21,902 bases of DNA, taken from Prevotella sp. GTDB taxonomy: Bacteria > Bacteroidota > Bacteroidia > Bacteroidales > Bacteroidaceae. This document shows, piece after piece, positions 20,919 through 21,902 of the stretch. The stretch spans positions 1-21,902 of the forward strand of contig JAFRZC010000107.1 of NCBI GenBank assembly GCA_017442765.1, given 5' to 3'. The notes beneath the pieces were generated by a model. It saw only the letters and a list, made by a program, of their open reading frames with translations, searched no databases and was not told the origin of the DNA. How positions within the stretch are numbered: the first letter of the stretch is position 1; each line of letters starts with the position of its first letter. A program made the translations under genes and the position numbers.

Positions 20919-20995
20919 CCTTCTACTGCTATCAATCAACCTCCCCCACACCCCACCAAAACAAATAAAGCAAGCGCAAGAGCCCCCTCTCGAGC

Positions 20996-21026
20996 TTGCA
21001 AATTTAAAATATATTATTTATCTTTG
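20996..21026 (+). promoter_or_regulatory. Orphan promoter antisense to the exchanger gene
   Basis: TTG (20996-20998), 20-bp spacer, TATCTTTG (21019-21026): full consensus, but no forward gene follows. Transcription from about 21033 would run against the exchanger's 3' end. The bases TTATCTTTGCATCG also occur in the 6S-like RNA promoter. An imperfect 12-bp inverted repeat (about 20971-20998) lies just upstream. Confidence 0.65.
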
Positions 21027-21070
21027 CATCGCATTTCAACTATCAATTGATACGTCCCTACAATCTACTT

Positions 21071-21103
21071 TCCTCCCTTTCGGGGCGAGATCGGGAGGGG
21101 GGC
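21071..21103. repeat. GC-rich intergenic repeat-like sequence
   Basis: CCTCCC (21072-21077) and GGGAGG (21092-21097) form a short inverted repeat with a CTTTCGGGG core, abutting the exchanger stop codon. A similar CCTCCCCTTGGGGGG string lies inside the exchanger gene at about 21553-21567. Confidence 0.5.
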
Positions 21104-21104
21104 T

Positions 21105-21902
21105 TTACACGGCATTGCTGATAAGGTAGGTCATGTAGGCGAGGAAGACAGCAACGAGCACGAAGCCTTCCCAGCGCTCTACACGCAACTTAGTAAACGA
21201 GAAGAGCCACAACATCAGCATTGAGACTACAAGGATAGAAAGGTCGATGGAGGTGATGCCCTCTATCTGCATGGGGCAGATGATTCCAGTGGCACCGATG
21301 ATGAACAGGATGTTAAAGACATTGGAGCCGAGGACGTTGCCGATGGCGATGCCCGAGTTACCTTTCCGCGCAGCCACAATGCTCGTGGCCAGCTCGGGCA
21401 GCGAGGTGCCTCCTGCCACAATGGTCAGACCAACAACAGCCTCACTCATACCGAGAGCCGTAGCCAACGCCGTCGCATTATCGACAAACACATTGGAGCC
21501 GATAATCAGACAGGCGAGGCCGAGCACGATGAGGCCAATGGAGCGCCAAGGTCCTCCCCTTGGGGGGAGAGGTGAGGGGACAGTCTCTCCCGTGGCAAAA
21601 CTATTCTCCAATTTCTCTCCTCTCTCCTCTAAAGAGGCAGGAGCTTTCGTTGTCTTCAGTGTCATATACATGAACACGAGAAAGGCTGCAAAGAGCAGTG
21701 TCGCATCGATACGCGAAATGTCGCCGTCGAAAAAACACATGGCGAGCAACGCCACCGAGGCGAAAAACGAGAAGGGGATATCCTTGCGGACGGTCTGCGG
21801 CAGGATGGTCATCGGCGCCACAGCCGCCGCACAGCCTACAATAAGCAAGGTGTTGAAGATGTTGCTGCCCACGACATTACCCACGGCAAGGTCGGCGGTA
21901 CC
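21105..21902 (-). CDS. Calcium/sodium (CaCA, YrbG-type) antiporter, 5' part outside window
   Basis: Last 265 codons of an inner-membrane cation/calcium exchanger; the frame stays open to position 21902 so the start lies beyond the window. The tail of the first alpha repeat (GTADLAVGNVVGSNIFN) is at the edge. The second is complete: VVGLTIVAGGTSLPELATSIVAARKGN then IAIGNVLGSNVFNILFIIG, with the Glu of the PEL motif and Asn of GSN that coordinate cations. At least seven hydrophobic segments are visible. Between the two halves the cytoplasmic loop (LKTTKAPASLEERGEKLEN onward to LPPRGGPW) is long and polar, and is encoded by DNA resembling intergenic repeats (about 21549-21645). A relic of this gene lies 3' of it at 20812-20871. 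Confidence 0.93.
   Translation of the reverse strand, partial: GTADLAVGNVVGSNIFNTLLIVGCAAAVAPMTILPQTVRKDIPFSFFASVALLAMCFFDGDISRIDATLLFAAFLVFMYMTLKTTKAPASLEERGEKLENSFATGETVPSPLPPRGGPWRSIGLIVLGLACLIIGSNVFVDNATALATALGMSEAVVGLTIVAGGTSLPELATSIVAARKGNSGIAIGNVLGSNVFNILFIIGATGIICPMQIEGITSIDLSILVVSMLMLWLFSFTKLRVERWEGFVLVAVFLAYMTYLISNAV

Noticed and set aside
20751..20951. Open minus-strand frame of 66 codons over the relic region
   Set aside because: It is out of frame with the exchanger-like peptide and lacks a promoter.
1..21902. Insertion sequences, integrase, phage or toxin-antitoxin genes
   Set aside because: No transposase, recombinase or toxin-like reading frame is visible on either strand.

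Overview
The window looks like chromosomal DNA of a Prevotella-like member of the Bacteroidales. Evidence: repeated Bacteroidetes-type promoters (TTG, 19-20 bp, TAnnTTTG), few Shine-Dalgarno sites, a serine palmitoyltransferase gene close to the Bacteroides type, a C10 (interpain/streptopain-type) protease, a BspA-type leucine-rich-repeat protein, DUF4369-thioredoxin and lipoprotein genes, and short AT-rich or CT-rich repeats between genes. I see no phage, insertion sequence, CRISPR array or plasmid function; this is mostly core genome with a more plastic right end.

Layout. 1-2500 (minus): tRNA-Arg(ACG), a 2-hydroxyacid (glycerate-type) dehydrogenase and rarA, the last two translationally coupled. 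2600-3770: an unrecognised protein with a very acidic tail, its terminator, and a pair of AT-rich tandem repeats. 3712-4716 (minus): an operon of a 64-residue membrane protein and an OmpH/Skp-like lipoprotein. 4640-6650 (plus): pepD dipeptidase, a small lipoprotein and a strong terminator, then tRNA-Pro(TGG) on minus. 6787-9195: divergent spt (serine palmitoyltransferase) and a DAGK-type lipid kinase, a likely sphingolipid/lipid module. 9198-11559 (minus): a carboxyltransferase of the oxaloacetate decarboxylase alpha/pyruvate carboxylase B type whose C-terminal biotinyl-like domain lacks the biotin lysine, followed 4 bp later by an HD hydrolase. 11599-12915 (minus): an Agp-type glucose-1-phosphatase. 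12916-13665: a 750-bp non-coding stretch with overlapping, mutually exclusive hairpins between CT-rich direct repeats, ending in a promoter for a lipoprotein (13666-14493).

14573-15108 (minus): queF with, directly before its start codon, what I read as a class I preQ1 riboswitch. 15198-18854 (plus): the C10 protease with a type IX secretion-like C-terminal tail, then a thioredoxin-like protein and a membrane-anchored cupin in one operon. 18894-19155: a terminator that overlaps a strong promoter, followed by a rod-shaped RNA that I interpret as 6S RNA (Bacteroidales-1 type). 19214-20827: the BspA-type LRR protein. 20812-21104: a junkyard with a chimeric relic of exchanger and thioredoxin coding sequence plus an orphan promoter. 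21105-21902 (minus): a calcium/sodium exchanger gene cut by the window edge.

The observations I rate highest are the preQ1-I riboswitch on queF, the 6S-like RNA with its promoter inside a terminator hairpin, the lysine-less biotinyl domain, the nested switchable hairpins at 13198-13301, and the chimeric coding relic with orphan promoter at 20812-21030. No complete new defence or mobile system is visible.
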